Positions 32,377-41,704 of a stretch of DNA of 64,000 nt are shown piece after piece; position 1 is the first letter of the stretch, and the number at the start of each line of letters is the position of its first letter. The notes beneath the pieces are model-generated. The model was not told the DNA's origin, did not search any database, and saw nothing but the letters and a program-made list of their open reading frames with translations. The position numbers and the translations under genes were made by a program. The stretch covers positions 246,586 through 310,585 of the forward strand of contig NZ_KB849789.1 of the NCBI RefSeq assembly GCF_000369045.1. Direction: 5' to 3'. Source of the DNA: Acinetobacter pittii ATCC 19004 = CIP 70.29 (GTDB taxonomy: Bacteria > Pseudomonadota > Gammaproteobacteria > Pseudomonadales > Moraxellaceae).

Positions 32377-35004
32377 ATGTTGAATAATATTTTTGATTTC
32401 TTAGACAAGATTGGTTTTGCTTCACAAAAACGGGCTCTACATATTTATTTTACTAATCCTGAAATAAATAATCAGGTTTTTTTACAACGTATTGATGGCT
32501 TTCATTCTATAAATGAAGGGCTTTCTGCTGAGCTTATTTGCTTATCAATAAACCCTTATATTTCTTTAAAACAATTTATTGGATGCCAAGTTGCCGTAGA
32601 ACAAGTAACAGATTCAGGTAAATTATTTAGAACGACAGGAATTATCACAGGGGCGAGTCAAGGGCAAAGTGATGGCGCACTTTGTTTATATAAACTGACT
32701 ATGCAAGATGCGACAAGTTTATGGCACAAACGACGTAATAGTCGGGTGTTTATGAATAAAAGTGCAGTAGAAATTATTGAGATTATTTTTAAAGAATGGC
32801 AAAACAAAAGTTCTTTATTTGCCGCAAGTTTACAACTAGATAGCAGTGGCTTAACTAGGAATTATGATATTCGACCTTTTTCTATGCAGTCGAATGAAAG
32901 TGATTACGCGTATTTAACCCGTCTCATGCGGGAAGAGGGTATTAACTGGTTAATTGATGAATCAGAGACTATGGTCTTGAGTAATAGCCAGACGATTGAG
33001 CCTCAAAAACTACGCCTTATTGATCATAATAATGAATATAAAGTCTTAGAGCGTCGAGCTATTCGCTATCATAGAAGCGATGCAACTGAACAAAATGACA
33101 GTATTACCAGTTTTATTGCACAAAGACAGCTGCAGCCCACGGCAATCCATCTTCAACGTTGGCAAGCAGATAACTTAAGTCAAGAAGATGCAAGTGGTAG
33201 TGTTTTAAGCGCACATCAGCATAGTTCACAACGTGATAATGAAAGTTTAAGTCTTGAACAGGCATGGACAATTGCACCTGCTTGGATTACGGACTTAAAC
33301 GGAGAAGATCAGGCAACCACTTCAAGCAATAGTCAGATTGAAAAACTAAATAAACAATTAAATCAATATCAAGCTTTGCAGGCAAAGTATTTTATTGCTC
33401 GAAGCAGCGTACGAGATGCTCAAGTTGGCTATTGGTTTCAGTTAAATGAACACCCTGAACTTGAAAGAAATCATGAAAGTTCTGATAAAGAGTTTTTGAT
33501 TTTAAGTAAGCGGTTTTATAACCAGAACAATTTACCAAAAGATATACGTGATCAAGTTGTACAACTATTAAGTTTGAGCCATTGGCAAGTCAGCCATGAT
33601 CGAGCGCAAGAACGTCAAGCCAATGAACTCATGGTTGTACGCCGCTATATCGATATTGTTCCAGAGTTTGACCCATTACATCGTCCCTCTGCCCATGTGC
33701 AACGGGCCAAAGTAGTGGGTTTAGATGGAGAAGAAATTCATGTAGATGAATGGGGACGTATCAAGGTTCGTTTTTTATTCACCCGTACCGATGACCATCA
33801 ACATGATGGAGGTGCAGGAAGCAATGACAATGATACTGACTCGGCTTGGGTAGATGTATTAACGCCATGGGCAGGGGAAGGATACGGTGCACGCTTTTTG
33901 CCACGAGTGGGTGAAATCGTTGTAATTGACTTTTTTGATGGAAATATTGATCGTCCATTTGTTACAGGGCGAGTCCATGAAGGGCAACGGTCACCTACCA
34001 AATTTGATATTAAAGGCCAGCTACCGGATACCAAAAAGTTAAGTGGTATTCGTACTAAAGAAGTAAGTGGGTCTGGTTTTAACCAACTTCGGTTTGATGA
34101 TACGACTGGGCAAATTAGTACTCAGCTTCATAGTAGTCATGGGGCAAGTCAATTAAATTTAGGTAACTTAAGTCACCCTAAAGAGCAGGCTGAAAGTGAT
34201 GGAAGAGGTCAGGGATTTGAATTAAGGTCTGATTTATCTGGTGCGATTCGTAGTAAAGGACTATATGTTTCAACTTTCATTCAACCGGGTGCTCAAAAAA
34301 CACAACTCGAAGCAAAGGAAGCTATTGAAAATCTTTCCGAGGGCTTGGAGCGTATGAAAGCTTTATCTGAATATGCAGGTAAACAGCAAGCAGAGGCAGC
34401 AGATATGCTTCAAAATGTTGAGTTCTATATCAAAAAAATAGAATCTCAATGGAAAGATTTAAAAGCCATGAAAGATGCACTCATGCTTTTAGCTGCTCCT
34501 GAAAGTATTGGCCTAACTTCAGGCAAAGATATCCATATTCAGGCATCCGAAAGCATTACGCTTGGTAGCGGAAAATCTATTAATACAAGTACAGATGAAA
34601 ATCTAATTTTAAATGCGAAGAAAAAAGTAAGTTTATTTGCAGGTCAAGAAGACTTAAAAATTTATGCTGCTAAAGGCAAGTTTGATATTCAGGCCCAAGA
34701 CAATGTACTCGACGCTTCTGCAAGATTAGATGTCAAAATTACTTCATCAGAAGGCAAAGTTGAAATCAATAGTCCTAATGAAATTGTATTAAGGGCTAAA
34801 GAGAGTGCATTAAGAATTGATGCATCAGGGGTAACAATAATTACCCCGCAAAAATTTACGGCTAAAGCTGGTCAACATCTCTTTACAACAGGAGCAAGTG
34901 AAACCCCAACCTTACCGATTTTTCCAAATAATGTATGCTGGGAATGTTTGGCGAGACGAGCAGCGCAGAGGGGTGCATTTATAAACAGAGGGGATGGTCG
35001 ATAA
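32377..35004 (+). CDS. vgrG: VgrG, type VI secretion spike protein
   Basis: Trimeric needle-tip protein of the T6SS. I start at the ATG at 32377 (MLNNIFDFLDKIGF); a GTG at 32362 is the only alternative. The first ~390 residues are the gp27-like hub. The gp5-like OB fold follows (VVGLDGEEIHVDEWGRIKVR, WAGEGYGARFLPRVGEIVVI), then the DUF2345 beta-helix region from about 640 (SGKDIHIQASESITLGSGKS). A Cys-containing tail (NVCWECLARRAAQRG) ends the protein and probably binds the adaptor. The stop is directly followed by the DUF4123 ATG. The structural T6SS genes are not in this window, so this is an orphan VgrG cassette. Confidence 0.95.
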   Translation: MLNNIFDFLDKIGFASQKRALHIYFTNPEINNQVFLQRIDGFHSINEGLSAELICLSINPYISLKQFIGCQVAVEQVTDSGKLFRTTGIITGASQGQSDGALCLYKLTMQDATSLWHKRRNSRVFMNKSAVEIIEIIFKEWQNKSSLFAASLQLDSSGLTRNYDIRPFSMQSNESDYAYLTRLMREEGINWLIDESETMVLSNSQTIEPQKLRLIDHNNEYKVLERRAIRYHRSDATEQNDSITSFIAQRQLQPTAIHLQRWQADNLSQEDASGSVLSAHQHSSQRDNESLSLEQAWTIAPAWITDLNGEDQATTSSNSQIEKLNKQLNQYQALQAKYFIARSSVRDAQVGYWFQLNEHPELERNHESSDKEFLILSKRFYNQNNLPKDIRDQVVQLLSLSHWQVSHDRAQERQANELMVVRRYIDIVPEFDPLHRPSAHVQRAKVVGLDGEEIHVDEWGRIKVRFLFTRTDDHQHDGGAGSNDNDTDSAWVDVLTPWAGEGYGARFLPRVGEIVVIDFFDGNIDRPFVTGRVHEGQRSPTKFDIKGQLPDTKKLSGIRTKEVSGSGFNQLRFDDTTGQISTQLHSSHGASQLNLGNLSHPKEQAESDGRGQGFELRSDLSGAIRSKGLYVSTFIQPGAQKTQLEAKEAIENLSEGLERMKALSEYAGKQQAEAADMLQNVEFYIKKIESQWKDLKAMKDALMLLAAPESIGLTSGKDIHIQASESITLGSGKSINTSTDENLILNAKKKVSLFAGQEDLKIYAAKGKFDIQAQDNVLDASARLDVKITSSEGKVEINSPNEIVLRAKESALRIDASGVTIITPQKFTAKAGQHLFTTGASETPTLPIFPNNVCWECLARRAAQRGAFINRGDGR

Positions 35005-35910
35005 ATGACTGCTAAACTACCGCTTCAGACATTTTTTAAAACATTTGAGCCACACTCTTTAGCAGAAGTTGGATTAAACGTTTTTGCACTTGCAGATGCT
35101 GCACAAGATGATAGTTTCTTGAAGAAATTTGAGCATCTACGTCAAAAATGCCTTTTGTTAGAAGCTAGTGGTGAGGAGGCAAAAGCGGTATCTCCCCATT
35201 TACTTCAACTCCCTCAAGATTTTTCATCACAAGAATGGCAATGGATACAACAAAATATTGCAGGCACGGCTCGCATGACAATTATAGTAAGCCCTTTGTC
35301 CTTCAATTATTTGTTTGAGCATTTAAGAAAATTTTTAGAAGTGAAATTTGAAGGTGGACTCGAAATGTTTTTGGCATTTTGGGACCCTGTAATCTTAGCT
35401 ACCTTGGTTGGCCATAAAGAAAATAAAACTTTGTATGTCGATGGGCCTGTATTCAATGCTCAGCAGATTAAAGACTTACTTACTCCTATTCAAAGTTGGT
35501 GGTATTGGGATAGGTTAGGAAAACTTCAAGTAATTTGGGGAATAAATGAACGGGTTGAACAATTACCTTATGTGCAAGTTCCTTTAACTTTTACTGTTGA
35601 ACAAGAAGAAATGATGGTTGAGGCAACTTTTCCTGATAATCTTATTTATTATTTAAAACTCAATAATGAATTCCTTATTAGTCATATGACAGATAATGAA
35701 TTATATCAATTTGTTATTAAATCCATTCCTGAGGCTAGAGCGTATAACTTATTTGGTACACGAGATATTTTAAATTTTATTTGTTTAAAATTGATTTATA
35801 AAGAAAACTTTTTAACAGATAAAGGGTTAAATCAAAAACTAGAACGCTTAAAAGATAAAAAAATATCTATGGATGAAGTGATGGTCCAACTTGTAGCAAA
35901 TGCGAGTTAA
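35005..35910 (+). CDS. DUF4123 T6SS adaptor/chaperone (Tap/Tec)
   Basis: DUF4123 proteins load a specific effector onto VgrG and are released before firing. The 301-aa sequence has the family's N-terminal lobe (NVFALADAAQ, near 20-35) and the core LEMFLAFWDPVILATLVG near 120-138, which corresponds to the usual F-R-x-Y/W-D-P-R motif. WWYWDRLG follows. The C-terminal ~120 residues are variable, as expected for cargo recognition. Its ATG is adjacent to the VgrG stop, a position conserved in vgrG-adaptor-effector cassettes. The cognate effector is presumably the DUF2235 protein at 37,000. Confidence 0.85.
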   Translation: MTAKLPLQTFFKTFEPHSLAEVGLNVFALADAAQDDSFLKKFEHLRQKCLLLEASGEEAKAVSPHLLQLPQDFSSQEWQWIQQNIAGTARMTIIVSPLSFNYLFEHLRKFLEVKFEGGLEMFLAFWDPVILATLVGHKENKTLYVDGPVFNAQQIKDLLTPIQSWWYWDRLGKLQVIWGINERVEQLPYVQVPLTFTVEQEEMMVEATFPDNLIYYLKLNNEFLISHMTDNELYQFVIKSIPEARAYNLFGTRDILNFICLKLIYKENFLTDKGLNQKLERLKDKKISMDEVMVQLVANAS

Positions 35911-35918
35911 TAAATTTT

Positions 35919-36368
35919 ATGATGAATAAAACACAATGGTCGAATAGATTATTACTAATATTTGGTTTGATATTCAGTCTTGTAGGCTGTGTTAGCCTTG
36001 GTTCAAATGCGACTTATGATATGGCAACAACATCTTTTAATTATGATCCAAGTTATACAAGTTACATGGTGGAGTTGAATGGTTCTGAAATAGGTGGTGG
36101 ATTTGGAGGTGGAACAAATACCTCTAGTGTAAAGATAGGGCCACAGATAGTTACATGGGGCGAGACAGAGACAAATAGTAAAAGAAAACATGTAGCGAAG
36201 AATCAAGTTCTTCTTACAAAAGAACAATTGAAAGGGAAAAAATATTTAGCAGTACATATTTATCCTGATGATACGGTTGAAATATCAACTTCAAATGATT
36301 GGCCTGAACCTATTCAAAAGGGACTAGATTGGCGAACTGAAATCTGGAAGAAAATTCATAGAAATTAA
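35919..36368 (+). CDS. Lipoprotein, candidate immunity protein copy 1
   Basis: 149 aa. MMNKTQWSNRLLLIFGLIFS and the lipobox SLVGC make it a lipoprotein. The mature domain has the glycine-rich strand ELNGSEIGGGFGGGTN, then SSVKIGPQIVTWGE and LTKEQLKGKKYLAVHIYPDD. The next gene encodes a protein about 80% identical over this domain. Lipoproteins of this kind next to Tle-type phospholipases are usually immunity proteins (Tli) that block the enzyme in the periplasm. The general layout recalls DUF3304-like lipoproteins, but I cannot confirm that. It lies 8 bases after the adaptor gene. Confidence 0.78.
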   Translation: MMNKTQWSNRLLLIFGLIFSLVGCVSLGSNATYDMATTSFNYDPSYTSYMVELNGSEIGGGFGGGTNTSSVKIGPQIVTWGETETNSKRKHVAKNQVLLTKEQLKGKKYLAVHIYPDDTVEISTSNDWPEPIQKGLDWRTEIWKKIHRN

Positions 36369-36569
36369 GAGGCTTATACTATGAATATAAAATTTAAATA
36401 GGATAAAAATATTAAATGATGAGGAAATTCATAAATCTTATTTTCGTAAGGTGGTATATATTTCACTTTTTAATTAGTGAGTAAGTAAACTTATTGTAAA
36501 TTCTTAATTTATAAGAATCCTAAGTTTTTATAAATTTGATAATTGAGTTTTAAAATGAGGTTTAATTAA
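36369..36569. other. Gap between the two lipoprotein copies
   Basis: About 200 bases, AT-rich and gene-free, as expected at the junction of a tandem gene duplication. Confidence 0.4.
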
Positions 36570-36986
36570 ATGAGTTTAAAGAAAATATTGTTATTACCAA
36601 TAAGCCTAATGATGAGTGCAGCTGGTTGCGCAGGTATTGGTCCCAATGCGACTTATTATATGGGAACCACATCTTTTCAATATTTTACTTCTTACCATGC
36701 TTATATGACTGAGCTAAATGGTGAAGAAATTGGAGGAGGATTTGGTGGAGGCATGAATACTTCTCCAGTTAAGATTGGTTCACAAGTCATTACATGGGGT
36801 GAGACAAATAGTAAAAGAAAGCATGTAGCGAAGAATCAAATTGTTCTTACAAAAGAACAATTAAAAGGGAAAAAATATTTAGCTGTACATATATATCCTG
36901 ATGAAACCGTAGAAATAACGACTTCAAATGATTGGCCTAAACCTACAGAAAAAGGACTCAAACTATTAGATCAATTAAGAAAATAA
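36570..36986 (+). CDS. Lipoprotein, candidate immunity protein copy 2
   Basis: 138 aa, a tandem paralog of the 35,919 gene. MSLKKILLLPISLMMSAAGC is the signal peptide with lipobox. The domain ELNGEEIGGGFGGGMN, SPVKIGSQVITWGE, LTKEQLKGKKYLAVHIYPDE matches copy 1 at about 80%, differing mainly at the N-terminus and after TTSNDWPKP. It sits 13 bases upstream of the phospholipase effector gene. Two diverging copies suggest either dosage or immunity to different effector variants. Role inferred from context. Confidence 0.78.
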   Translation: MSLKKILLLPISLMMSAAGCAGIGPNATYYMGTTSFQYFTSYHAYMTELNGEEIGGGFGGGMNTSPVKIGSQVITWGETNSKRKHVAKNQIVLTKEQLKGKKYLAVHIYPDETVEITTSNDWPKPTEKGLKLLDQLRK

Positions 36987-36999
36987 TAGGGAACAATAA

Positions 37000-38688
37000 A
37001 TGATTCAAAGTTTATTACAGCGAACAAATTCAATAAATACAGATGTCTCAAATGAAAAACCATCTTGTAAACAAGACTGTAGAGATATCATCAATATATC
37101 AGTATTTTTTGATGGTACTGGTAATAATAAAAAAGATGATGAAGATACCAAAAGGTGGTCAAATCCTGCTCGATTGTGGAAAAATGCTAGTGAATATGCA
37201 TTGAGTGACTTATTGTCTTCTAAAGAGAAAATAACTTCAAATTATGCAATTTATATTTCTGGTGTTGGAACAAAATTTAATGCTGAGCTAAATATCTTTC
37301 AAAGAGCTATTTCGTGGGTACAAGATAACCTTGGTCTGGGTGCTGGTGCTGGGTTGGGAGGTTCAAGACGTTTAGATTATGGTGAAGACCAGTTAAATGA
37401 TGCTTTAAAGCAAATCCTGATTTTTAATGCACAAAAGGTTGAAAAAGACATTAAAAAATATGTAAGTGAAAAAAAGGAGTACAGCTTTGCTGAAGTCGAT
37501 AAAAGCTTAAAAGAACATCGCTTAATTAAGAAAATTAATATTTCTGTGTTCGGTTTTTCACGTGGCGCTGCACTTGCCCGTGCTTTTACAAATCAGTTTA
37601 TGTGGCAGTGTCAATCAGACTGTGATGGGCTGACGTATGGTCAAGGTAAGTATCCGATTGAATTTAAGTTTTTAGGAATTTTTGATACGGTTGCTTCATT
37701 TGGCTTGCCTGCCACAAATTTAAGTAATAGCTTACCTTTTTTAGAACGTGATTTGGTTGTAGATGAGCGGGTTCAAAACTGTTCACATTATATCGCTGGT
37801 AATGAACTGCGCTTTGCTTTCCCTGTTGATGTTATTCATAAAGACAATAAGTTAGCTAACAGTAATTGGAAAGAAGTGGTATATCCCGGAGTACATTCTG
37901 ACGTTGGTGGTGGTTATGAACCAGGTAGCCAAGGAGTAAATGACAATTTTGCCCGAATTCCGTTAAAACATATGCTAGAGGATGCCTTACAAGCAGGTGT
38001 CAAAATGTATAGCTATGATGAGTTGAAATTAAAACATTCCGAAATTTTTGAGCAGTTTGAAATTCAACCAGATTCTCAAAAATATTATGATGCTGTAAAA
38101 GCCGCTATACCAAGCCAAGGAAGTATTCAAAATCAGATTAAAGGTTGTATGAAACTTTACTACGGTGCCTACGGTACGATTGCACGTGCTGGAAATGAAC
38201 TTTCTGTTAGTCAGCGTGTACGTCAGGAAAATAAATATCGTGAACTTATACCAGTTGGCCCATCCGATATGGCAACTGAAATGCAAAGATTGATGAAACT
38301 AAAAGAAGCAACCGCTTCGAAAAAAGATGGTTTTAATATTTTTAGAGTTTTTTCACCGGTTTCAACTGCCTATGAATATATGATTGGTGTAGAAGATTGG
38401 CAATTTGAGAGTTGGAATACAAATGTCAGTGATGATGTTAAAAAATTCTATTTAAATTATGTTCATGACTCTAAATATGGCTTTTTAAGTAATGTAGAAC
38501 CATTTAGTTATTTCCGTCAGAGAAAAGTTTATGAGTCACGTCGTAGCGCCAGTGGTGAAGGGTGGGATAAAAAAGCTGCTGAACAGAAAGTAACTTGTAG
38601 TTTCCCTAAACAAGAAATACCGCAAAATCAGTTTATTGATGCTTATAAACAAGCTCAACAGACAGATAACTTTTTAAATGCATCTTAG
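37000..38688 (+). CDS. DUF2235 / Tle1-like T6SS phospholipase effector
   Basis: 562 aa, no signal peptide. It begins with the DUF2235 fingerprint ISVFFDGTGNN at about 33-43. The lipase motif FGFSRGAALAR has nucleophile Ser187, FDTVASFG supplies Asp229 and GVHSDVGGGY His299, completing an alpha/beta-hydrolase triad. The C-terminal ~200 residues (after YGAYGTIARAG) are specific to this effector. Tle1-family enzymes hydrolyse membrane phospholipids of rival bacteria after T6SS injection. The cassette order vgrG, DUF4123, lipoproteins, lipase is typical. The catalytic residues look intact. Exact Tle subfamily and substrate specificity were not determined. Confidence 0.9.
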   Translation: MIQSLLQRTNSINTDVSNEKPSCKQDCRDIINISVFFDGTGNNKKDDEDTKRWSNPARLWKNASEYALSDLLSSKEKITSNYAIYISGVGTKFNAELNIFQRAISWVQDNLGLGAGAGLGGSRRLDYGEDQLNDALKQILIFNAQKVEKDIKKYVSEKKEYSFAEVDKSLKEHRLIKKINISVFGFSRGAALARAFTNQFMWQCQSDCDGLTYGQGKYPIEFKFLGIFDTVASFGLPATNLSNSLPFLERDLVVDERVQNCSHYIAGNELRFAFPVDVIHKDNKLANSNWKEVVYPGVHSDVGGGYEPGSQGVNDNFARIPLKHMLEDALQAGVKMYSYDELKLKHSEIFEQFEIQPDSQKYYDAVKAAIPSQGSIQNQIKGCMKLYYGAYGTIARAGNELSVSQRVRQENKYRELIPVGPSDMATEMQRLMKLKEATASKKDGFNIFRVFSPVSTAYEYMIGVEDWQFESWNTNVSDDVKKFYLNYVHDSKYGFLSNVEPFSYFRQRKVYESRRSASGEGWDKKAAEQKVTCSFPKQEIPQNQFIDAYKQAQQTDNFLNAS

Positions 38689-38879
38689 TGATGCATTTAA
38701 AATACCTTAGCTTTAAAAATAAAAAGTCCAATTGCATTGTATCTTTTTTAAATACACTCTGACTTAAAATGAACAGCTAGGTTTTTACATAAAGATCTGT
38801 TGTTATTAAAGATCGAAATTTATATTAAATTTCTGACAAAAATTTCTAATTAAAAAACCAATATTTGATAGGAAGTGTA

Positions 38880-39587
38880 ATGCCAGAGACTTCAATTCAA
38901 CAAGAAACACAAAGCACATGGGCCATATGTCGAGATCCTGTTTTACTCACCATGGTGGGTGGGGCAATTGATACTATTGGTTTTATTGCATTGTTTGGCT
39001 TTTTCACCGCGCATGTGACGGGAAACTTAGTGTTGGCAGGGGCAGCATGGGTTAAAGGTGGCTCGGGTTTATGGATTAAGCTCGCAGCAATTCCACTATT
39101 TATTTTGACCGTTGTTATTACCAAATTGTTGATTGACCGCAGTCAGGTCAAGCACAAGACGCTGTCTTATTTATTTTTATTTGAAGCTATTTTTCTATGT
39201 GCCTTTATGGTGGCAGGGCTTTACTTCGAGCCATTTAAAAATCCGGATGCGCTAACAGTTGCAGTAACGGGTGGGCTAGGTTTAATTGCTTTGGCTATTC
39301 GTAATACTTCAAGCAAAACCCTTATTAAAAATATTAGCCCAAGCACCATGATGACAGGTAATACCACCCAGCTCGGAATTGATATTGCCAACTTACTTAA
39401 AGACAATAACGCAGCCAATCGGGCCAGTTTTCTAAAAAGTGCCAGTATTGTAATTGGTTTTGTGATTGGTGCTTTCTTAGGGGCGATACTTTATGTCTAT
39501 TTTGATTTCTGGAGTGTAGCGCCGTTTATCTTACCAATTTTGTATTTCTCTTATTTAGCTTCACAGCAAAAGTTCAACCAAGCTTGA
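38880..39587 (+). CDS. DUF1275 (YoaK family) membrane protein
   Basis: Inner-membrane protein of about 235 aa with six to seven helices. The family motif VGGAIDTIGFIALFGFFTAH opens the first helix region and HVTGNLVLAG follows. The second half repeats the pattern with MMTGNTTQLGIDIA. I choose the ATG at 38880 (MPETSIQQETQST) because AGGAAG lies 5 bases upstream. DUF1275 proteins are uncharacterised. A terminator follows and the gene is monocistronic. Confidence 0.88.
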   Translation: MPETSIQQETQSTWAICRDPVLLTMVGGAIDTIGFIALFGFFTAHVTGNLVLAGAAWVKGGSGLWIKLAAIPLFILTVVITKLLIDRSQVKHKTLSYLFLFEAIFLCAFMVAGLYFEPFKNPDALTVAVTGGLGLIALAIRNTSSKTLIKNISPSTMMTGNTTQLGIDIANLLKDNNAANRASFLKSASIVIGFVIGAFLGAILYVYFDFWSVAPFILPILYFSYLASQQKFNQA

Positions 39588-39601
39588 TTTGACAAAATAA
39601 C

Positions 39602-39638
39602 AAAAAAGCCTGAATTAAAATGAGTTCAGGCTTTTTTC
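39602..39638 (+). terminator. Intrinsic terminator after the DUF1275 gene
   Basis: AAAAAAGCCTGAA, a 10-nt loop, then TTCAGGCTTTTTT, a long stem with T-run 15 bases past the stop. Confidence 0.92.
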
Positions 39639-39735
39639 GTAATATAGCAAAACGGAAGCGAAGTCGAAATTGTTCGTTCACTGCTTTACAGGCATAATGA
39701 CCAGATGGGGAATACATTCGATTAAGGAAGGCAGA

Positions 39736-41649
39736 ATGACAAAGTCTTACCATTATTCAATCATAACAATAATGGCTTTGCTCAGTGGCTGTCAGGTCAT
39801 TCATTTAAAAGAAAGTAATTTAAGCAATGCTTTAAAAAGTAAGAATGAAAGTATTCTGACCGACGGCACCTTAAGTCATCAAACCCAAAACTTACTGTAT
39901 TTGGTCAAAGAAGATGAAAAAACTTGCCTACAAAATTTTGATGATTGTTTAAAGAAAATTCAGAGCCTGTCCGAAAATAGTAGCCGAGAAGAACGCTATG
40001 CCGCGCTGAGTGAAATTTACTTGGCAAAAGCTTTAGATGTCGGGCGTAGTAGCCAGTGTAACGTCATTAATAAAAGTAACAGTTGCGTTGAGCAAGAGTT
40101 AGCGCTGTTCGATAAAAGCTTGCGCTATAGTTATGTCTATTTATTTGATTCTGAAGAGTCACCGTTTGATCGGGTATTTGACCATCGCCAAAATCAGGTA
40201 CGTATTTTTTATAACGTGGCCTTGTCAAAGCTTATGACCACGTATTTTAATCATTTAAATACGCATCGTTTTCCGCCATTGCTGAAAGCAGATGGGCATG
40301 AGTACCATGTCAATTTTGACCACGCGTTAGATGTACAAAAAATTGAAGTCGATACTTTTCGCTCCAGCTATAACATGAACTTTTCCGGTTTTAATACCGT
40401 CAACCGTAAGGATGGTTTGGGGGCAGAGTTTATTGTTGGGCGTAAAGAAAATGATGTGAATCACGGCTTCATTTTAGACCCAGATAATTTTTATGCTCAC
40501 CAAGCCAACCCTAATATTCATTTACCACGCTTCTTTCCAGCCACTGCTATTGCATACCCAAAACAAAAAGCCACAGCCGATCAGGTGATTGCTGGGGCAG
40601 AGTTAGAAATTGCGATGTTCGATCCATATCGACAAGACCGTGTAAAAATTGAAGGTGTGGACTATCCACTGACTGCAAACTATTCGGCACCTTATGGGCT
40701 GTGGCTATCGAAATATAATTTAGGTGCGGCAGGTTATTGGTCTTTAATTAATAAAGAAGCCAATTTAATCATGCCGCATTTATATATGCTGGAACCTTTT
40801 AACCCGAATAAGAAAATTATTGTGTTTGTTCATGGTTTAGCAAGTAGCCCAGAGGCGTGGGTGAGCCTAACCAATGACATTATGGGCGATGCCGAATTAA
40901 GGAAAAACTATCAGGTTTGGCAGGTGTTTTATTCAACCAATATGCCGATTTTTGAAAGTCGTTTTCAGATTTATTCATTGTTGAATCAGGCTTTTCAAAA
41001 CATTGCTAAAGAAAGCTATGCGGCACATGATGCAGTGTTGGTCGGGCATAGTATGGGGGGAGTAATTAGCCGTTTACTGGTGAGTAATGCCGATGTTTCG
41101 GAGCAAGCCATACAAAAAATGAATGAAGCGCAGCTAAACCGTTTAAAAGAAAATCCAGTCATTCGTGAGCGTTTTCAGTTCAAAGCTTTGCCATATTTTA
41201 ATCGAGTTGTTTTTGTTTCGGCACCGCACCATGGTACTGACTACGCTGACCGATGGTTTACCCAAATTGCCCGCCGTATTATTCGTTTGCCCGCTAATTT
41301 TTTTATTGCAGTTGAAATGAGAGACGAGAAAAATACAAAACTCAGAAAAGGCTTAATTGAAAATGGAGCGAGTAATTTAAGTCGCTCTTCTAACTTTATG
41401 CAGTTGACTCAAGCCATTCAACCATCACCCCAAGTGGTCTATCACTCGATTATGGGCAATATTAACGGGACAACAGATAAGTTAAAAAGCAGTGATGGGA
41501 TTGTGCCTTATCAAAGTTCACATTTGGGTGGGGAGCAGTCAGAGCTGATTATTAAAGGTGGCCATTCAATTCAAACTAGCCCTGAGGCAATTTTAGAATT
41601 ACGCCGTATTTTACGATTGCATTTAAAGCAGTCGCAGCTTTCAAAGTAG
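39736..41649 (+). CDS. Lipoprotein alpha/beta hydrolase (esterase/lipase-like)
   Basis: 637 aa from the ATG at 39736, preceded by AAGGAAGG. MTKSYHYSIITIMALLSGC is a type II signal peptide. The first ~370 residues are an unrecognised domain with four Cys in its early part. The hydrolase domain follows: IIVFVHGLASSPEAW carries the oxyanion HG, VLVGHSMGGVISR has nucleophile Ser439, and FVSAPHHGTDYA and the late GGHSIQTSPEA supply the rest including the likely catalytic His. Together these resemble lipid-anchored PGAP1/lipase-type esterases. The substrate and the role of the N-domain are unknown. It faces away from the terminator of the previous gene and stands alone. Confidence 0.82.
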   Translation: MTKSYHYSIITIMALLSGCQVIHLKESNLSNALKSKNESILTDGTLSHQTQNLLYLVKEDEKTCLQNFDDCLKKIQSLSENSSREERYAALSEIYLAKALDVGRSSQCNVINKSNSCVEQELALFDKSLRYSYVYLFDSEESPFDRVFDHRQNQVRIFYNVALSKLMTTYFNHLNTHRFPPLLKADGHEYHVNFDHALDVQKIEVDTFRSSYNMNFSGFNTVNRKDGLGAEFIVGRKENDVNHGFILDPDNFYAHQANPNIHLPRFFPATAIAYPKQKATADQVIAGAELEIAMFDPYRQDRVKIEGVDYPLTANYSAPYGLWLSKYNLGAAGYWSLINKEANLIMPHLYMLEPFNPNKKIIVFVHGLASSPEAWVSLTNDIMGDAELRKNYQVWQVFYSTNMPIFESRFQIYSLLNQAFQNIAKESYAAHDAVLVGHSMGGVISRLLVSNADVSEQAIQKMNEAQLNRLKENPVIRERFQFKALPYFNRVVFVSAPHHGTDYADRWFTQIARRIIRLPANFFIAVEMRDEKNTKLRKGLIENGASNLSRSSNFMQLTQAIQPSPQVVYHSIMGNINGTTDKLKSSDGIVPYQSSHLGGEQSELIIKGGHSIQTSPEAILELRRILRLHLKQSQLSK

Positions 41650-41667
41650 AGAGTTTTATTCTTAGAA

Positions 41668-41698
41668 AACCACTGCTGAACTAGGTCAACAGTGGTTG
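41668..41698. terminator. Hairpin between the lipoprotein hydrolase and the transporter gene
   Basis: AACCACTG and CAGTGGTT pair around a 14-nt loop between two convergent genes. It lacks a T-run, so it is a weak bidirectional terminator at best. Confidence 0.45.
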
Positions 41699-41704
41699 AA
41701 ATAA

